Assembly (NCBI GenBank): GCA_040981125.1
Contig: JANRMQ010000012.1
Span: forward strand, 55,438-119,437
Reading direction: 5' to 3'
From: DASSBQ01 sp040981125
GTDB taxonomy: Bacteria; Nitrospirota; Nitrospiria; Nitrospirales; Nitrospiraceae
DNA length: 64,000 nucleotides
Shown here: positions 61,257 through 64,000 of the stretch, piece after piece
How the letters are laid out: every line of letters starts with the position of its first letter
How positions within the stretch are numbered: position 1 is the stretch's first letter
Program-made: the position numbers and the translations under genes
Notes under the pieces: model-generated
What the model saw: the letters and a program-made list of their open reading frames with translations, nothing else
The model's database searches: none
Told to the model about the DNA's origin: nothing

Positions 61257-61880
61257 ATGGTTCCAAACCTAAGTGAATGGACTATTGTGACCGTTGGACA
61301 GTGGAACCCGCACATATTTTCTCCACAATGGATAGGAAACCAACTCTTTCACGTACAAACGGTTGAAACAGAGCTTGCAGTTGGCCCCGCCCTTACCAAC
61401 GTGAGATATCATACCCCTAATCTCATTTTGATTCCCGGCGGTGATCGTCTTATAGTCGGCCTGAAAAACCTAGAAGATACGAGTCTAAACTCGATGGAGC
61501 AGGTTGTAAGAAACGCGCTCCAGTTACTGACTCACACACCTGTCAGCGCGCTTGGAATTAATTTTGGATTCATTGAGAATGACCCTCCCCATGACGTACT
61601 CCAGGTCTTCGATCTCAGTGACAGTGGCATTCTTGGAGATGCCGGTTATGAAATGCAGAACATTTCGGTTACGCGACAGATCGTTAAAGAATCGATTATG
61701 TTTATACTGAAGATGACGTATGAAAATGGAAAGGTGAGATTCCATTTCAACTTCAATCACCCTATTGCTTCGGCAGAAGAGGGCGTTAGACTATTGCAAG
61801 GTCGCGTTCTTGAGTGCCGCGATATAGCAATGGCTCTTTTGACCACAGTATTTCATTTAGAAAGACAGGAGGTTGCCTAG
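61257..61880 (+). CDS. Unknown protein, first gene of the AT-rich operon
   Basis: This 207-residue soluble protein is not recognised. It starts with an aromatic-rich strand region (LSEWTIVTVGQWNPHIFSPQ WIGNQLF). The middle is alpha/beta, with PNLILIPGGDRLIVGL and VSALGINFGFI. The end is a helix (CRDIAMALLTTVFHLERQ). It has no signal peptide, membrane helix or obvious catalytic motif. Base wording is much richer in A+T than the core genes (61681-61740 has 19 G/C in 60). The next gene begins on the base after its stop, so they form one transcript. It could be a defence- or plasmid-type protein; that is a guess. Confidence 0.75.
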   Translation: MVPNLSEWTIVTVGQWNPHIFSPQWIGNQLFHVQTVETELAVGPALTNVRYHTPNLILIPGGDRLIVGLKNLEDTSLNSMEQVVRNALQLLTHTPVSALGINFGFIENDPPHDVLQVFDLSDSGILGDAGYEMQNISVTRQIVKESIMFILKMTYENGKVRFHFNFNHPIASAEEGVRLLQGRVLECRDIAMALLTTVFHLERQEVA

Positions 61881-62156
61881 ATGTCGGATGGTGTTGACAC
61901 TGTTGAGATAAACTCGGCAAATCCTGTACCAGATTTTCATGAAGTCTCACTTAGAAAAACAGCGGTATCCCCTATAATTGTCACAGTGGGCTCTTCAGAG
62001 AGTCTGGTACCTTCAGCCGAGATCCTTGTCCGAGGTGACTTAACGCAGAAGGTCACAGTGCCAATTAATCTTCATCGTGAAAGAATGATTCAAGAAAACC
62101 TCTTCGCTAATCGCGGGGCAACTCTCGCTGAGACTACAAATACACAAGAAGGATAG
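61881..62156 (+). CDS. Unknown small protein, second gene of the AT-rich operon
   Basis: This 91-residue protein begins immediately at the stop of the gene before it. It is polar, with short beta-type segments (SPIIVTVGSSESLVPSAEIL, then LTQKVTVPINLHRERMI), and ends in a flexible tail. It has no known domain, signal or membrane segment. AGGAGGTTGCCTAG precedes its ATG. The tight link to both neighbours suggests a small partner or adaptor in a three-protein system. Confidence 0.7.
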   Translation: MSDGVDTVEINSANPVPDFHEVSLRKTAVSPIIVTVGSSESLVPSAEILVRGDLTQKVTVPINLHRERMIQENLFANRGATLAETTNTQEG

Positions 62157-62171
62157 CGTTCTTACCGCTTC

Positions 62172-63074
62172 ATGCCTGAGGTTAATAATCCAACCAGCAC
62201 GCCAGTTTTCTTTACATACCGTCAGAACACGTCTTCGGATCTCGAACAAGGCGATCTACTATCTAAAACGCCTCATCTTATGGAAGTGCTCAAGCCAATT
62301 CATCCGTATTATTTGAAAGACGATTACACTCATTTCTTGGTACTGACACAATCATGCGACCTAGTTCGCAGAAAAGACAAATGTAAGGCTCGTTACGTAA
62401 CGATTGCAGCGGTACGACCACTCGATCTAGTGATCCGCAGGGAAATTGAAAAAGTCCAGGATGGTTTCGAGCAGGCTGGGATGGTTTGTTCGATAAGCCT
62501 TAAATCAAAGATCACGCAGTTTGTGGGAAGACTTCTTAATAACAATGAACCCGAATTCTTTTACCTGAACTCGGAGCCATCGCTTGGTTTGCCATACCCA
62601 CACTGCGCATTTTTAAGGCTGTCTGTCTCCCTAAAATCTTCCCATTACGCAACCTGCTTAAACTCTCGACTTTTATCACTCAAAGAAGTCTTCCAGGCTA
62701 AACTGGGCTGGCTTGTAGGCAATATGTATTCTCGCGTAGGGACAGAAGATTGGGTTCCAACAGTAGTCTCAGAAGATGGCTTTAAAGAAAAGATCGATTC
62801 TATCCTGGATAGTACCTGTCAGTGGGTTGAAGAGAAGAAACTGAAGCTGGCTAAATCGTCTGCCTCTGCGGATCTAATTTCAATGGGACAACAGGCAATT
62901 CGCGACCACATTGCAGCAACGAAACTCCCTAACAGCACTGAATTGGTTGCAGACACAGTCATTAAGGTTTTAGCTGATATGGGGAAAATTTCTTCTGCAG
63001 ACGAATCCAGAAGGATTAAGAACCGGCTCACTAATAACCCTGTTTTCGCAACACACACAAAAGCAGGTCGGTAA
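62172..63074 (+). CDS. Unknown protein with QGD...TQSCDL pattern, third gene of the AT-rich operon
   Basis: This 300-residue soluble protein has two features I have seen in uncharacterised island proteins: an N-terminal LEQGDLLSK and, about 45 residues later, THFLVLTQSCDLVRRKDKCK. The Cys-Asp pair between strand and charged turn could be catalytic or metal-binding, but this is not shown. The middle carries LSVSLKSSHYATCLNSRLLS and LGWLVGNMYSRVGTEDW. The C-terminal 90 residues are helical. It starts 15 bases after gene two and its stop faces the AAA ATPase remnant 18 bases away. Confidence 0.75.
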   Translation: MPEVNNPTSTPVFFTYRQNTSSDLEQGDLLSKTPHLMEVLKPIHPYYLKDDYTHFLVLTQSCDLVRRKDKCKARYVTIAAVRPLDLVIRREIEKVQDGFEQAGMVCSISLKSKITQFVGRLLNNNEPEFFYLNSEPSLGLPYPHCAFLRLSVSLKSSHYATCLNSRLLSLKEVFQAKLGWLVGNMYSRVGTEDWVPTVVSEDGFKEKIDSILDSTCQWVEEKKLKLAKSSASADLISMGQQAIRDHIAATKLPNSTELVADTVIKVLADMGKISSADESRRIKNRLTNNPVFATHTKAGR

Positions 63075-63092
63075 ACGGCTTATATTCCATAT

Positions 63093-63878
63093 TCAAGCAG
63101 ATTCATCTAACAGTGGGAGAGGAACTTTACCGTCTGTGACTCCATGCATGATCACATATGGTTGCATCAAAGGATTGATGAATCGAAACCTGAATCGATG
63201 CGCACTTCCAGTTTTTTGCAGAAGAGGTCCCCTTGATTCTTCACAGAAGTCGTTTAGATGACGCGCGAAGTTAGGTATGTCATAAGGCTTCTTCATTATT
63301 TGTTCCATCGGATCGCGTACATCAACCGCAGCGAAGTATCCTAGATCGTCGGTACGGGATAGGGCACAGGCAAGCAAGACAGAAGGATATAAATTAGCTT
63401 GTCGAGGACTTGAGATCGCTCTATGGTAAGCACTCTTAATCGTTTGTTGTGCCTTTTCCAAAGCTTTAGAAATAGCAGAAGATATGTCTTCTAGCATAAT
63501 CAGTTTCCGTCCTCTATCGATAGCCTCTCTTGCAGAATATAATCCAAATAAGTGCGTGTAATGCGGAAGTCCTTGCGATAGAAGTGAGATCCGCATTAAC
63601 GCATTGTGTTCTATTTCCATTCCCACCTTCTCCAAGCCTCTTTTAACCACCTCGTGCAATTCGTCTCTCGACATCCGTGGTATTCGAACCTGAACCAAAG
63701 CGCGTTCAATTGACTGATGCTGTTGAAACAATTCCTCCACTGTATCGGCCACTCCAACCATTACAAGAGAAGCAGGCACTGAATGATCAGATAGCGTCTT
63801 TACGGTATCCGCAAAAAGCTGTTTGGCCTTTTTATCATGAAGACGATCCAATTCATCTATTATTACAATTAGAATGAG
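63093..63878 (-). pseudogene. AAA ATPase lacking its N-terminus (5'-truncated)
   Basis: The minus-strand frame is open from 63878 to 63093. It starts inside the ATPase core with the Walker B stretch LILIVIIDELDRLHD, goes on to the sensor region ASLVMVGVADTVEELF, and then a lid and winged-helix-like C-terminus (about 250 residues). The Walker A loop and everything before it are missing; a TAA at 63879-63881 closes the frame upstream. No Walker A is found in any frame from there to the window end. The sequence beyond is GC-rich and different, so an insertion or deletion cut the gene. A TTG at 63851 could start a shorter product, but without Walker A it cannot bind ATP normally. Confidence 0.8.
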
Positions 63879-64000
63879 TTATAGTCGGAAGTTGTGGAAC
63901 GTCGATGAAAAGGTGGCGTACCTTTCCGGGTGAACACAACCCGAAGACACCGGCTGGCAGGCCGGGGGAAAGGCACGCCGATGATGACGATAGTTCAATC
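63879..64000 (+). mobile_element. Possible end of a mobile element at the window edge
   Basis: Here the sequence turns GC-rich again, exactly where the ATPase gene is cut. GGCGTACCTTTCC (63915-63927) and GGAAAGGCACGCC (63967-63979) form a 13-bp inverted pair with one mismatch. Nested inside is CCGGC-TGGCAG-GCCGG (63950-63965). Such a structure fits an element end, but no transposase is visible before the window stops. Confidence 0.35.

Noticed and set aside
1..64000. tRNA or rRNA genes
   Set aside because: I saw no cloverleaf with GTTCRANNC and CCA-type end, and no 16S/23S/5S landmarks. A covariance-model scan would be decisive.

Overview
The window is about 64 kb of a GC-rich bacterial chromosome with almost every gene on the + strand. 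The gene content fits a chemolithotrophic or respiratory Gram-negative bacterium, most plausibly Nitrospira or a relative: several c-type cytochromes, a fused cbb3-type oxidase, many lipoproteins and Tat substrates, and many stress oxidoreductases. The genus is an inference from gene content; no rRNA or tRNA gene was seen to anchor it.

Layout. 0-6.6 kb: a lipoprotein, a stand-alone receiver protein, one long gene fusing CcoN, CcoO and CcoP-like parts of a cbb3 oxidase, and a GAF/sigma-54 activator directly behind it. 6.7-11.5 kb: small envelope and stress proteins (CpxP/Spy-like, DUF2269, STAS-like, ABM, TPR, HdeD, FMN reductase) with two paralogous monohaem cytochromes c. 11.8-19.7 kb: an aromatic-oxidation cluster. 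It has a DODA-type dioxygenase, a PchC-like cytochrome, a Tat protein of unknown role, a p-cresol methylhydroxylase-type flavoprotein (frameshifted), a zinc alcohol dehydrogenase and an aldehyde dehydrogenase. 20-25 kb: a broken HdeD paralogue, DUF1269, an NAD(P)-binding protein, a Tat-exported intradiol dioxygenase, an MBL-fold protein and a BON protein. 25.3-26.8 kb: the one clear complete minus-strand gene, a B12-binding-type radical SAM protein. 27-31 kb: DoxX, GlcG/HbpS, a formaldehyde-dehydrogenase-like enzyme and a PoxB-like ThDP enzyme. 31-38.6 kb: intact oxidoreductases (aldo/keto reductase, catalase, 6-phosphogluconate dehydrogenase, zinc ADH) separated by at least seven truncated or frameshifted gene remnants. 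38.6-48.9 kb: exported hydrolases, a sorbosone-dehydrogenase-like protein, a lactonase, a Tat-type SDR, a GH79-like glycosidase, a CBS protein, an OYE flavoenzyme and a beta-hydroxyacid dehydrogenase. 49.3-56.7 kb: a debranching enzyme, a ROK glucokinase, Zwf, NDH-2, an MBL protein and DUF4399. 56.8-60.7 kb: a Ca-type P-ATPase, HicBA and DUF5069. 61-64 kb: a visibly AT-rich acquired segment with a three-gene operon of unknown function and a 5'-truncated AAA ATPase facing it.

How the genes fit together. The window holds a nearly complete oxidative pentose phosphate route (glucokinase, Zwf, a lactonase, Gnd) beside a glycogen or starch debranching enzyme. The aromatic cluster spells out methylphenol or alkylphenol to benzylic alcohol, aldehyde and acid, with electrons going to a periplasmic cytochrome. 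Repeats, stubs and frameshifts show that the 31-38.6 kb region is decaying. The 61-64 kb segment is the best candidate for an undescribed system.
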